Source: Cepaea nemoralis (Eukaryota; Mollusca; Gastropoda; Stylommatophora; Helicidae). Taken from it: a DNA stretch of 64,000 nt. How positions within the stretch are numbered: the stretch's first letter is position 1; each line of letters opens with the position of its first letter. The stretch is from the NCBI GenBank assembly GCA_014155875.1, contig JACEFZ010022415.1, positions 1 through 64,000 of the forward strand. The letters run 5' to 3'. The position numbers and the translations under genes are program-made. Below the pieces are notes generated by a model. That model was not told where the DNA came from, did no database searches, and saw nothing but the letters and a program-made list of their open reading frames with translations. Of the stretch, positions 54,560 through 64,000 are shown in pieces.

Positions 54560-55205
54560 ATTACTTACCATCATCACGGGGACATGATGTGATTGATTGA
54601 TTGATTTCGGAATCGACATCACAGCATTCGGGGCATTCCCATAAGCGCTCCGTCCCCATTCTCAGCAGCCAGCTAAGAGTTCCAATACCAATAGTACCAG
54701 TAGCAATCTGATTATATGTCCGTCTGGCCTTTCCTCTGAGCATTGAGCTTTGGCCAGATCCCCTCGTCACTCCTCGCTGTCTCATTCTTGCCAGACAATG
54801 GTAATCCATTTGCTCCTCCGAGGTGTGCACGTGCTCCCACAAGGCCGTAACCACGTCTGCCTTGTCATGTATCAATACTCCACCAAGTTCTGCAGAGCCA
54901 GTCAATCTGTCCGCCTGTTAATTTCCCAGCACACCGGTATGCCCAGGAGAAAAGATCCAGGCGATGCTTGTCACCCGTGACCTCCGATGGGAAGCAAGCC
55001 ACTCCGCACGAAGCCTGCCCGTCCTCACCCTCGTCAGCATGCTTTCTGAGTCAGTTACAATCACGATGTGTGTGTGTGTCGTATTTCTCCATCCAGCAGA
55101 GAGCCGCAGTGACTGCCTCTACCTCCATTCTTAAGCTGGATGTTGTGGTATCATATGCCAGGCTCTCCTGCACCAAACGTCGACCATTAGCTTTGGCTTT
55201 TTTAG
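54560..55205 (-). pseudogene. Non-LTR element, RNase H and 3' part (copy 1)
   Basis: The - strand reads SSLRMEVEAVTAALCWMEK, HIVIVTDSESMLTRVRTGRL and RAEWLASHRRSR, then TGSAELGGVLIHDKADVVTA, LWEHVHTSEEQMDYHC and RRTYNQIATGTIGIGTLSWL. E....A and TDS are RNase H active-site surroundings (D-E-D-H), and the conserved tail with GTL.WLLR marks the same family as 57890-59460 and 60255-60860. It ends in an ATTG/AATC repeat near 54590. Confidence 0.8.
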
Positions 55206-55375
55206 CTTAGGATGCATGGGTAGATTGACAGTTAGGTAGATAGGTTGGTACGTTGGTAGGTAGTTATCTAGGTAGGTAGTTAGATAGTTAGATACGTAAG
55301 TTTGCAGCAGTCACGTGGGTAGGCAGGTAGACAGGCAGGCAAGCAGACAGACAGACGGTTAGGCAGGTAAGTACT
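55205..55375. repeat. Degenerate TAGG/AGGC simple repeat
   Basis: GTTAGGTAGATAGGTTGGTA-type and GCAGGCAAGCAGACAGACAG-type tetranucleotide variation just upstream of aquaporin exon 3. Confidence 0.8.
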
Positions 55376-55491
55376 AGGTATCTAAGAAAGTTTCCAAGCA
55401 TTGCCCTTTCTTTATTTTGCAAAATAATGTATGAAATCGTTTCTACGAAACACCATTGATACCATGTTCTCTCTCACACTCAATTGACCAG

Positions 55492-55629
55492 GGGTTTGCC
55501 GTGGAAGTCATCTGTACATTTTGCCTCGTCCTGGGTGTGTTTGCAACAAGTGACCAGTTTCGCACTGACCATGCTGGTTCCCAGGCTCTAACCATCGGCC
55601 TCATGGTCTACATTCAGAGCGCATGGGCA
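55492..55629 (+). CDS. Aquaporin, coding exon 3
   Basis: 46 codons between CAATTGACCAG| and |GTAAGT, phase 0 at both ends. Reads GFAVEVICTFCLVLGVFATS, then DQFRTDHAGSQALTIGLMVY and IQSAWA. It contains TM4 with the conserved membrane Glu (VEV), loop D and TM5. Counting back nine residues from Cys196 of exon 4, Ser187 occupies the H5 selectivity position, where water-specific aquaporins have His. With Ser63 this suggests a wider, less water-selective pore; that rests on an ungapped comparison. Confidence 0.92.
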
Positions 55630-56269
55630 GTAAGTCATCTGTATATTTGTCTGAGAAAGTGAGGGAAAGAATGGACACCTTCTCCTCCGTGCTTTCAGCC
55701 TTAACAAATGTAATAATATTACGATATTAAAGACCTGTAGCAGGAAACTGCTCAGGGATAAATTATGTATTGTTTTATATTGTTTTAACTGCCGCCATTT
55801 TGTCTTTGACCGTCTGCCGGAAGCCGGTATTAACAAATTCAATGCCAAACACAAGTAGGTTTGGACCAAACAAATATGGATGGCGGGAAATTGGAATTAA
55901 GGGTTTGTCGTAGTTATGACTTAAAAGTTGTTAATATAGTAGCAGACATGTTGGTTGTATTGTATATCAAATTAAGGGGGTTGCATAATGAAAACTAGTG
56001 TATATAAGTTAATGGCAGAAACGGTAAGTAACTTAAGACGATTAATCATCCCATGGCGCTTAACCAGTTAAGATACAGTACACTAAGACTTTGAAACATA
56101 ATGAGTGTATCAACACACTGCGCGTGTGTTACCGGATCCCTAACGGGTGAGAAATGAAATGTATGACTGGTGACGTCCTGAGAATGTCATTAGAGGCGAC
56201 AAAAGAGGGTCGGTCTGAGACTAGCTATCTCATATCATAGAAAATAATCAGCCAACATCCAAGCAAAAA

Positions 56270-56665
56270 TGAAATGGCCAACAACGTTCTTGACATGCTT
56301 GGTTGGGAGCCTGTAATCTGTCATCTATTGGGGTATCATCCTTGCACTCCTGACAAGTCTATGGGTGCTCAGATCCTCCCCCAACATATACATCAGCGTC
56401 TGGCTACTAGTAATGACAGTTCTGTGTTGGTTTACCAGGCCTCTTGTTCTCTCAATGTGCCTCTCGTGTCTGGCCATGCCAATTCTTACTTCTGAGTCTT
56501 TCATTCTGGACAACGATGAGGATTCATTGGTTTCAAAGCCATCCACTCTCGACATCTCTTTAACGGCGTTAATAATCTCGGCACGATCCATTGGATGACC
56601 ATCTGTAGAGAATGCAGAGCCAGCTAGTTTATCATCTCGTTCATTTCCGTCGAAAATCATCAACA
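56270..56665 (-). pseudogene. Non-LTR element, RNase H end (other family)
   Basis: The - strand reads GNERDDKLAGSAFSTDG (the GN..AD.LA end of RNase H, with R-D for R-A), DRAEIINAVKEMSRVDGFET and LVNQHRTVITSSQTLMYML then GEDLSTHRL. The 154-bp insertion in the 5' LTR at 41248 derives from the same family's 3' end. Confidence 0.7.
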
Positions 56666-56769
56666 GCTAAATAATGTTGGGGTTGATGTCGAAGTTATTT
56701 AAAGGACATGCAATAAACTTTTTAATATTGTGTAATTAAGAATATAGGTAGGTGGATTCCATTCGATGG

Positions 56770-57045
56770 AATATGTATTAGAGTAATAAAGAACAGAATA
56801 GGTTTAGCGAAAACTGCATTTTATAAAACTAGGAACATCTTAGCACTCTCCTTAAAAATTATTTGTTTTTAATGTTGAATGTTACATGGAAACAAACAAA
56901 AACATTCCAATATTACATAGAAACAGTTGAAACATAATGTGGTGAATTATTGGACAATTGGTAAGCATACAAGAATACATCTTTCAGCCGCAGAAATTAT
57001 GGTTTATAAAAGACAGCTTAACCACAATGTACAGGGACTGAAATA
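56770..57045 (+). pseudogene. RTE-like fragment
   Basis: Reads IRVIKNRIGLAKTAFYKTRN, then after breaks VNYWTIGKHTRIHLSAAEI and MVYKRQL, the post-RT region of RTE-like elements. Confidence 0.65.
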
Positions 57046-57059
57046 ATTATAATCTAAAT

Positions 57060-57463
57060 AAGTGATTCTCAACCGGTGATGAATTCAGCCCCCCGCCCCT
57101 TTCCCAGGGGGCAATTTTAAGGTTTCGGGCGTGGGGGGGGGGGGGGGGGCGAATTAAGATTATTTCAAGATCGCGTTAATACAACAACTGATTAATTGAT
57201 ATTGTTTTCCCTCCATACTTTACGGTTCTGTACTTCTCGCTCTTCTGAAATTCATTTTATAAGGTAAGTAACTTGCAAATCACGTTTTATATAGACGTGA
57301 AGACTTGTTCTAGTATGTGTTATTAAATTTAGCTTCCATTTTTACGTATACTATGTAGGAGCGGGGGGAGGGGGGATTTATAGGCAGGAAATACGAAACG
57401 GGGGAATCACGTTCTGAAAATATGGTCAAGGGGAGGACGGGCCAAAAAAGGTTGAGAACCACT
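57060..57463. mobile_element. hAT-type MITE, copy 2
   Basis: Older relative of 45598-46063: ends AAGTGATTCTCAACCGG and GGTTGAGAACCACTG, same internal blocks (AAGATTATTTCAAGATCGCG). The flanking octamers ATCTAAAT and ATCTTAAC agree at 6 of 8 positions, a decayed duplication. Confidence 0.85.
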
Positions 57464-57534
57464 GATCTTAACGTTTTGAAAAAGACTAAAACACAAAGAC
57501 GACTGAAAACAATGGTTTCCTGTAGTGAAATTTT

Positions 57535-57690
57535 AATAAGGAAGACACAAACAATAGATTGCACAATTTATTGCCTGGCATATTTCGCTGCATCTCTTCA
57601 GGTACATACTGCAGTGATCACACAACATAAAGTAAAATAACTAGATAAATCCTTCAAGCTGAAATATACACATGTTCGCACAGTCATGTC
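57535..57690 (-). mobile_element. Penelope-like 3' fragment
   Basis: Matches the 3' region of the left arm of the 12.3-13.7 kb dimer (12326-12478) from GAAGACACAAACAATAGATT through the ribozyme to CACATGTTCGCACAGTCATG. No coding part. Confidence 0.85.
57556..57614 (-). ncRNA. Hammerhead-like ribozyme, fourth copy
   Basis: Same layout as the others; the core is CTGAAGA (the variable seventh position is A) and the cleavage triplet is ATT rather than ATC, still allowed by the NUH rule. Predicted cleavage lies between 57565 and 57564. Stem I GUGCA/UGUAC and the CUGCA/UGCAG pseudoknot are kept. Confidence 0.7.
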
Positions 57691-57756
57691 ACTTAAGACA
57701 AAGACAAAGACAACTAATGAATATTATTGGAAAGAGGCATTAGACATTTAGAACAA

Positions 57757-57805
57757 CCGAACGAACGAACATACTTTAATTTGAAAGGGTCACAAATTGG
57801 AGAGT
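57757..57805 (-). mobile_element. Interspersed repeat with TTCG tail (copy 5)
   Basis: ACCGAACGAACGAACATACT then TTAATTTGAAAGGGTCACAA and ATTGG: only the 3' tip remains. Confidence 0.7.
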
Positions 57806-57889
57806 CATTCCTTGATTGGTAAACTGGATTGTAGCAGTCTTGTATTCTCGTAGAGTGGTTCTCAGGTTGAGTGCATGGACCTCTGAGCC

Positions 57890-59460
57890 ATGTATCATAG
57901 TCTCCCGGATTACTACATGAGTCAGCAATGTCACTGTGTTTTCAATGTGTATAAGAGCTATATTTCAAGCCTCGAATCACCAGGGGCTGGAAGGATACTA
58001 ACATTTGCAGATGATGTTCTCGCATACAGGCAGGGAAGGGACAGAAATCAAACAGCTCAGGAGATGCATGCTACGATGGACAAAGATGTGTACGGAGATG
58101 AAAGATTGTTAAAGCCCACCTCAGAAACCTCACAATAAATGGTAGAACTGTGAATTGAGAAAGCAGACTGAAGTACCTGCGAATCACTTTTGATAGAAGC
58201 CTGTCCTTCAAGGATTATGTTTAAGTGGTTGTTACAAAATGTCAGAAGGGGCTCAATACACTGAAGAGTATGGCATCCGGGCACATGGAGGAGAAAATAC
58301 TATTCACACTCTTTAGCACTTGATCATTACAGTGATAGAGTATGGACCAGAAATACTCACTGTCTAAAAATGTCAGCTAGTGAAACTAGAACATATAAGA
58401 ATTAAGCCATGGGGTGACTCTGGGATGTACAAGGGACACTCCAATAGTGTGTATCTGATACATCCTGGCATTGCCGATCATTGCAGGCAGATTCAAGTTT
58501 TTGCAGGCAAGGTCATACTTCTAGGTAGCTGTGGAAAAGGAACACCACCTGCGTGATTCCCTGGATGCAGTCAAGGACCACACTCTGTTAAGAGGAAGAT
58601 CATGGATGGCTCAGGCAGAAGATACCATGAGAGAAGTGGGCATACTTGAGAAGATTAGCAAAGGCAAGGAGTGGGTCAGAGTGCCGAATATAAATTCAGA
58701 CTTGTGTGAGATTATAATCATATTGGGACGTGAGTGTAGGAAGTGGCCAGCAGGCGCTACTGAAGAAGAAATTCAGAAAGTAATCCATGTCTACTTTCGT
58801 CCTGAAGGTGTGAATATCTATACTGATGACTCTGTGTTAGGAGGCAAACCAAGTGGCTGGGGATGCATAACAAAAACAAAAAGAAAATGTTTAGTAAAGA
58901 AGAGCTTGGTGTATGGCATCACAACCTAAAGTCTGAGAATAGAGGTGGAGGTGGTTACTGCAGCTTTCCGCTGGTTGGGGAACGAACTGTATATGCATGT
59001 TGTGATTGTAACGGATTCACAAAACATGCTGTCAAAGGTTAAGATTGGCATGTTTCGTGCTGAATGGCATGCATCGATTCAGAGGTCGCGGGTTGTGAGC
59101 ATTCCCTGGATCTTTTCTCCGGGACACGCTGGTGTCGTTGCAGATAAACAGGCAGACAAATTGGATGGTGCCGCCGCATCATCAAGGGATGATTTGATGC
59201 ATGGTAAGGCAGATGTAGTGAAGGTTCTCTGGGAGCATGTTAATAATGGAGAAGAATAGATAGACTATCATGGTCTAGAGAGAATGCAGAGCAATGTGTG
59301 GACAAGGGTTCTGGTCCACAGTCGTCATTCAGATATAAAATAAGATGGACATATAATCAGATTGCAATGGGCACCATTAGTATTAGAACTCTTCGCTGGC
59401 TGTTGAAGATGATGACTGAGCGATAATGGGAATGCTCCTATTGTGATGATGTCGGTTCTT
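57890..59460 (+). pseudogene. Non-LTR element with RT and RNase H (copy 2)
   Basis: RT fragment at 57950-58060 has ILTFADDVLAYRQGRD, the FADD catalytic box. The RNase H part starts at about 58810: VNIYTDDSVLGGKPSGWGCI (first catalytic Asp region), RIEVEVVTAAFRWLGN (Glu), VVIVTDSQNMLSKVK (second Asp) and SIPWIFSPGHAGVVADKQAD (His/Asp end). One stop at 58927-58929 interrupts it. A 3' tail with QIAMGTISIRTLRWLLK-like sequence runs to 59460. An RNase H after RT is typical of I/R1-like non-LTR groups. Confidence 0.82.
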
Positions 59461-59814
59461 GACTCAACTCAATTCAATTCTATCTTATCTTTCTATTTTG
59501 AGAGAAGAAATTGCGTTGGATTTTCCAACTTCCCAGCATCCATCATTCTTTGCCTCCTCGGGGGATCTTAGGTCAAGGCTACTCCCGCCTCGTTCTCATC
59601 CCGGAAATCTTGTCGTCGGTCGATCATCTTTATCTGAATGTTGAAAATAACAATCGCCCTGAATGAGATTGATTTCAATCAATGATTCCCATGTATGGGA
59701 TAATTCTGAAGGACGAGATCGGATTGAAAATATACTCACGCTGTTCAAACAACACATAAATATTAATTGCTAGGCAATGCATGAATCCGTTAAAATTGTA
59801 TAAGAAAAACATTC

Positions 59815-60110
59815 ACATTGATTTATTTACTTCTTTGGCTTCCTGCACAGTGCTATTTTCTGGCCACACTTCTTTTAACCATGGTTGATGATTCACTGTC
59901 ATCACTTGGTTCTCGTAAAAGTCTTAATTCTCGTAGAGCATTCAGTATATCATTATGGTCCATGGATCGTTCGCCCTTCACAGTAGCCTTACCCGCAAGC
60001 CTGTCAGCCTGCTAATTTCCTTGTACAACCGCATGCCCTGGTACGAAAATGAAACTAATCTTTGCCAGCCGTGACCGCCGACTATATTTTTCAGTATTTT
60101 TCTAGGATCG
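59815..60110 (-). pseudogene. Non-LTR RNase H fragment (copy 3)
   Basis: The - strand reads ADRLAGKATVKGERSMDHND and ILNALRELRLLREPSDDSES, the end of RNase H and linker of a related element. Confidence 0.6.
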
Positions 60111-60254
60111 AGTAAATTCCCTACCTGTTTGCTAGACCTGCCACAGGTTCCTTCACTACAAGTCGTTATACTGTTACTTTTCTGGTAATCCGAATAACTC
60201 TCATCTTCTCAAAGCATGTCAGTTCATTCGTTCTCTTCGTTCTTGAAATAAGGA

Positions 60255-60860
60255 GAATATGGGACTACGACCTCCAGCATGAGAATGGATGTGGAAGCAG
60301 TCGCAGCGGCATTCCGTTGGTTAGAGGAGACCACTGCAACACACATTGCATTCATTCATTCACTCAAGGAGTATGCTTAGTAAGGTAGAGAAAGGAATTT
60401 ATTATTTTTTTTTTTGGGGGGGGGGGTGGGGGGGGGGGTGGGGGGGTGGTGGGGGGGAATAGCTATCCACGCTTCAGAATTCACAGATTGTGAGAATTGC
60501 ATGGATTTGTTGCCCTTGCCATGCGGGAGTGCGGAGGACTGAACAGGCTGATAGGCTGGCAGGGAATGCACCTTTTGGTGGTAGATTACCTCTCGACAAA
60601 GTAGAGGTGGTTGATCGCCTGAGGGACAAGGTGAAGAAGGCGGGGGAACATATTGAGAACACGTATGTGGAAATAATGATATTGCAGGGGATCGGCAAGG
60701 GTTCTGGAAGACTCTCAAAACTGAGAGGGAAGACAATGAGAACTTTCAATCAGATAGCAGTGGGAACGGTTGGTAGTAGGACTCTTCGATGGCTGTTGAA
60801 CGAGTGGATGGAGCGTGTATGGGAATTTCCTGAGTACAGTGATGACGGTTCTTAGCTCAA
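60255..60860 (+). pseudogene. Non-LTR RNase H and 3' part (copy 4)
   Basis: Reads SSMRMDVEAVAAAFRWLEET, a broken TDS region with CATT repeats and a G-rich run (60405-60458) inserted, then RIAWICCPCHAGVRRTEQAD, RLAGNAPFGGRLPLDKVEVV and RTFNQIAVGTVGSRTLRWLL. Same family as copies 1 and 2. Confidence 0.8.
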
Positions 60861-61415
60861 TTCAACTCATCTTGTTCACATCCTCAATCTTCTTTGAAAG
60901 TTCATCTGCCATGTTTGTTGACATATACAATGTTCATGCTTAAGTCGACTAGAAGTAATGAACTACAAACTACTATTACCATGCATGAACCGAAATTTAC
61001 TCCAAAAATTATCTTCTAAACAACCGGGTTATCGAGCGCATTCATTCAAAGCGAACCTCTGCAAACATTTAGATATTGTCCTAACAACGTCTATGTTTAC
61101 AATTTCTTGAGATACGAGTTGTACTTAATTGTTGTTGATATTTTAGATTTATGTTTGCAAATCTGACTGAGTTATCTGTTTACAATAGTACCTAATTTTG
61201 TTCATCGGAACACATGAAGATGTGATCTGATAGGCTTTAGGCATATGATTGCAAATATGACCGCGTTATCTGTTTACAATGGTTTACAATGTTCTTCTAA
61301 AGACATCCAAAGTTGAGATAACTTTCTGTTTTGTTTTAACTGTATCGATATTCTACTCATTTCCATGGTGATTTGACTCACGGAAATAAATGCTATCTTT
61401 TCGCTGTCTTCACAG

Positions 61416-61496
61416 GGCAAGTTGACTGGGTGCAGTATGAACCCAGCCCGTACACTGGGTCCGGCAATCATGGCCGGAACATGGGACCATCACTGG
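61416..61496 (+). CDS. Aquaporin, coding exon 4
   Basis: 27 codons between TCGCTGTCTTCACAG| and |GTAAGA, phase 0 at both ends. Reads GKLTGCSMNPARTLGPAIMA then GTWDHHW: half-helix HE with a canonical second NPA box (199-201), the selectivity-filter Arg202 and Cys196 at the position of the mercury-sensitive cysteine of AQP1. It ends just before TM6; the missing last exon should start like the one at 14086 (VFWVAP...). No such exon is visible from 61497 to 64000, so the gene runs off the window or uses the misplaced exon. Confidence 0.92.
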
Positions 61497-61501
61497 GTAA
61501 G

Positions 61502-61572
61502 ATCATTCATTCATTCATTCATTCATTCATTCATTCATTCATTCATTCATTCATTCATTCATTCATTCATTC
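61502..61572. repeat. (ATTC)n microsatellite
   Basis: About 17 copies of CATT directly after the donor site of aquaporin exon 4; some assembly length error is likely. Confidence 0.95.
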
Positions 61573-61788
61573 GAGTGTTCATTCCTTTATTAATTCATTC
61601 ACGTGTTCATTCTTGTATTCAGTAAAGCACAGTCTTTTCTCGCCACACACGTGATCAATAGAACAGAAATCATTAGGAAATGAAAGGGCAGGCTCAGCCA
61701 ACAAAGGTTCAGCAGACATTTACTACACTCTAAGATATCGAATTCATCAACACATCTACGGTACTGAGTTTGTTGCTTGCTTTAGAAG

Positions 61789-61789
<1 letters not shown>

Positions 61790-61873
<84 letters not shown>
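61790..61873. repeat. (TC)n microsatellite
   Basis: About 80 bases of TC dinucleotide. Confidence 0.97.
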
Positions 61874-61878
<5 letters not shown>

Positions 61879-61899
61879 TTCAATTTAATTTGTCAGATA

Positions 61900-62350
61900 C
61901 CGGGTGTTTGTAAAGTCTCACTAATTTTGTATGTAGAACGAATGTGAAAAATCAAGTACATGATGTCATTTTTGTTTTAAAATGTGCTAAAATGCATTAA
62001 ATTAGTTACAATAGTCACTGCTATGGTCTAACGCTGTTTTGAGGAAGCCGAAAAGTACCAAAGAAGTATTCATTACAATAGATATTGAAAATGTCAACCA
62101 CGGGCTTCAAGACATGACTGTACACGTCTTTTCATATTGTCAAATACCTTGTGCAACGTATCTGTTGTTATTTCTTCTGTTGAAAACACAATTCTGTCTG
62201 GAGTGCAAATAATTACTCCAGCAGACGACAGCCATTTGCTGCATATTGCTTCAAGATGGACTGTGGAAAACATGTTTTGATGACATCATGTACTTCATTT
62301 TTTATATTACTTCTACATACAAAATGCAGTGAGACTTTACAAACACCCTG
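61900..62350. mobile_element. Mariner-type MITE, 451 bp
   Basis: Inverted ends of about 70 bp: CCGGGTGTTTGTAAAGTCTC on the left; the right end inverted reads CAGGGTGTTTGTAAAGTCTC, and both extend into GTACATGATGTCAT. TA duplications flank it (61898-61899 and 62351-62352). A reduced transposase trace may remain inside (about 62110-62200), but there is no usable frame. Confidence 0.88.
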
Positions 62351-62824
62351 TATAGTATGTACACTGAATAATAAATAGCATCATTTTTGTAAAACTGATT
62401 ATCTTTTGACGTACTAAACATCACAGCGGCAAAGACATAAAAAGAAAGATGAAGACGTAATTCCTTCATTAAAGACACTCAAAGTATGGCATGCATGGGG
62501 CAAAAGAACTGGCCAGGGATCTAGAGTTTTTAGTTAGATTGTAATAAGATCTCTATTCTGCAAGTGACATGTTACTTGGTGTGTATATGTGTGTATTAAC
62601 TGTCAGGTATTAGTCAGATATGACTGAGCTACCGTAAAACAGTAGGTGGTACTACCTACTTTCTGTTAGCGCCAAATGTTGGGTGACCCTCACCAAACCC
62701 GACACCCCACACTGTGCCTATGCTTTCGGGCGGAGGAGCGCAATTGGGAGGGTACAGGACTTATCCTGGAGCAAAGAAATGCAACCTAATGAATAAATGT
62801 CATTGCGGGGCAGGCCAGGCCAGG

Positions 62825-62920
62825 CCTAAGGCTGTGGTCGGCAACTGGTCTAGGATTGAAGCTCCAACAGGCGTACAGTTAGAGCGTTTGTTTGCTAATC
62901 GGCAGCTTCTGCAGCTTGCA
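62825..62920 (+). mobile_element. Interspersed repeat shared with 19.1 kb
   Basis: CAACTGGTCTAGGATTGAAG and CTAATCGGCAGCTTCTGC match 19125-19200. Confidence 0.5.
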
Positions 62921-63888
62921 GATATGCAGATGATACAGTCATGATTGCAGACAATGAACAGGATCTGCAACATTTAGTAGATGCAGTTGTTGCACACAGT
63001 AAACAACTAGGGTTGAATAGTACGCAGAAACAGATTATGGTCGTCACTGGGAAGAAAGAAATACCACAATGCGAGCAAATGGGCGAATTCTTAAGCAAGT
63101 GAATCGGTACAGTTTTGGATTCGATTGAGGGCCGCATCCTTTGGTTCACGAGTGAATTTTTTTAGACTCCTGACGGTCGTCGCTGGAGCTAAGAAGTTTG
63201 TGCTTTGTGTGATGTTTTCCGCCCTGCAGAAAGAGACTGAGCCATATATGATAAAACCCCGGTGTAATGAAGTCAACCTGTCGACTTTTAAGCGACGTTT
63301 TTTTTTAAAATCTCGGAACAGTCATAACATCTGATGGGAGATGCCTTGAAGAGATTAGAGCAAGAATTGCCATTGCGCAGGTAGCCTTTTGCAAAATGAA
63401 ATACGCACAGACCAATAAATAGATATCAATTGAAACGAGAGAAAGAGTGTTGAAGTGCTACACAGAACCTATACTTTTGTATGGATGTGAAGCGTGTACA
63501 ATGAGCAGACAATCTGAAAAACATCTGATAGCTGTGGAAATGTGGTTTCTGAGGAAAATGCAAAGAATACCATGGGCAGACAGAAAAACCAACGAACAAG
63601 TACTTCAATAAACAAATCAAGATCGTATACTGATTAGAGACATTAGACGTAGACAGTCAAAGTTTTTGGACATGTCATGAGAAGAAATGCCATGGAGAAC
63701 TTTGTGACAACTGGCAAGATCGAAGGGAAGAGACCAAAGGTAAGACTGAGATGTAACTACCTGGATGATTTTGGCCACGTGGCATAGTCTAGACAGGAAC
63801 ACGGAGCTGATCCACGACTCTGGTGATCGAGTTAGATGGCAAAACATGACCGCCTATGCTTTTTGGCATGGCACATGATGGATGGATG
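62918..63888 (+). pseudogene. RTE-like RT and 3' region, interrupted by SINE
   Basis: Starts in the YADD region (YADDTVMIADNEQDLQHLVD, 62922) close to the copy at 52160, then NRY at 63104-63113, a SINE B insertion, then SEQS*HLMGDALKRLE-type broken frames with YTEPILLYGCEACTMS around 63465-63500, and the terminal region with ELIHDSGDRVRWQNM to 63888. Ends in GATG repeats. Dead copy. Confidence 0.8.
63116..63311 (+). mobile_element. SINE family B inserted in RTE-like element
   Basis: GGATTCGATTGAGGGCC (degenerate B box), GACGGTCGTCGCTGGAGCTA, GAGCCATATATGATAAAACC and TTTTAAGCGACG plus a T run. It separates NRY and the NYLG segment that are adjacent in the copy at 52360. Confidence 0.82.
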
Positions 63889-63960
63889 AGGTAGGCCTGA
63901 GAGAGGGATCATACAGCATGGGCATGACATTGTTTCTGTAATTTAGCCCAGGCTTTGTGC

Positions 63961-64000
63961 TCAATCAATCAATCAATCATGTGCCATACTTATCTTTATA
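63961..64000 (-). mobile_element. RTE-like 3' tail at window edge
   Basis: CAATCAATCAATCATGTGCC is the reverse complement of the family's GGCACATGATTGATTG end; the element continues past the window. Confidence 0.7.

Larger units (their letters stand above)
55630..61415 (+). other. Aquaporin intron 3
   Basis: 5.8-kb GT-AG intron packed with non-LTR fragments, a hAT MITE and a Penelope-like 3' end. No exon seen inside it. Stretches not otherwise listed, such as 55870-56260 and 60860-61415, show nothing I recognise. Confidence 0.85.

Overview
The window reads as repeat-dense intergenic and intronic DNA of an invertebrate animal. It is AT-rich, carries spliced genes with GT-AG introns, has many microsatellites and minisatellites, and holds at least eight kinds of eukaryotic mobile element. 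A mollusc or other lophotrochozoan is my guess, from the aquaporin sequence, the Gmr1-like LTR element and the RTE/SINE load; nothing here proves it. No prokaryotic features (operons, CRISPR arrays, ribosome binding sites) are present.

Host genes. The clearest is an aquaporin on the + strand with four in-phase coding exons: 47626-47925, 53771-53902, 55492-55629 and 61416-61496. It runs off the right edge before its last exon. A terminal exon of the same family, with stop codon and two AATAAA signals, lies 33 kb upstream at 14086-14331. This suggests tandem aquaporins, an orphan exon, or a local assembly error. A good-looking internal exon of an unrecognised gene lies on the - strand at 11481-11579, with two weaker candidates at 9232-9509.

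Mobile elements, left to right. 1-14 kb: AT-rich DNA with a piggyBac-type element flanked by TTAA (2361-3035), a dead mariner (9582-10575), RTE-like fragments, and a head-to-head Penelope-like inverted dimer (12318-13706) with GIY-YIG coding remnants and a hammerhead ribozyme motif in each arm. 14-32 kb: large minisatellites (26 bp, about 14 bp, 41 bp, 27 bp and others), RTE-like fragments, tRNA-headed SINEs, and a 74-bp SINE fragment repeated five times. 31.6-44.3 kb: a broken BED-type hAT transposon interrupted by an RTE-like element. That element is interrupted by an 8.4-kb LTR retrotransposon with CCTCC target duplications, and its 5' LTR is in turn interrupted by a small non-LTR tail. 45-64 kb: the aquaporin gene, its introns filled by hAT MITEs, a mariner, an RTE-like element with an internal SINE, RNase H-bearing non-LTR fragments and a mariner-type MITE.

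The most notable points are: four dispersed hammerhead motifs with a matching pseudoknot and a covarying stem I; a Ty3/gypsy element whose pol runs protease-integrase-RT-RNase H (Copia-like order, as in Gmr1) and whose integrase catalytic core is missing in frame; the nested insertion stack; and an aquaporin with an NPV in place of the first NPA plus a ghost of exon 2 exactly 100 bp upstream of the real one.
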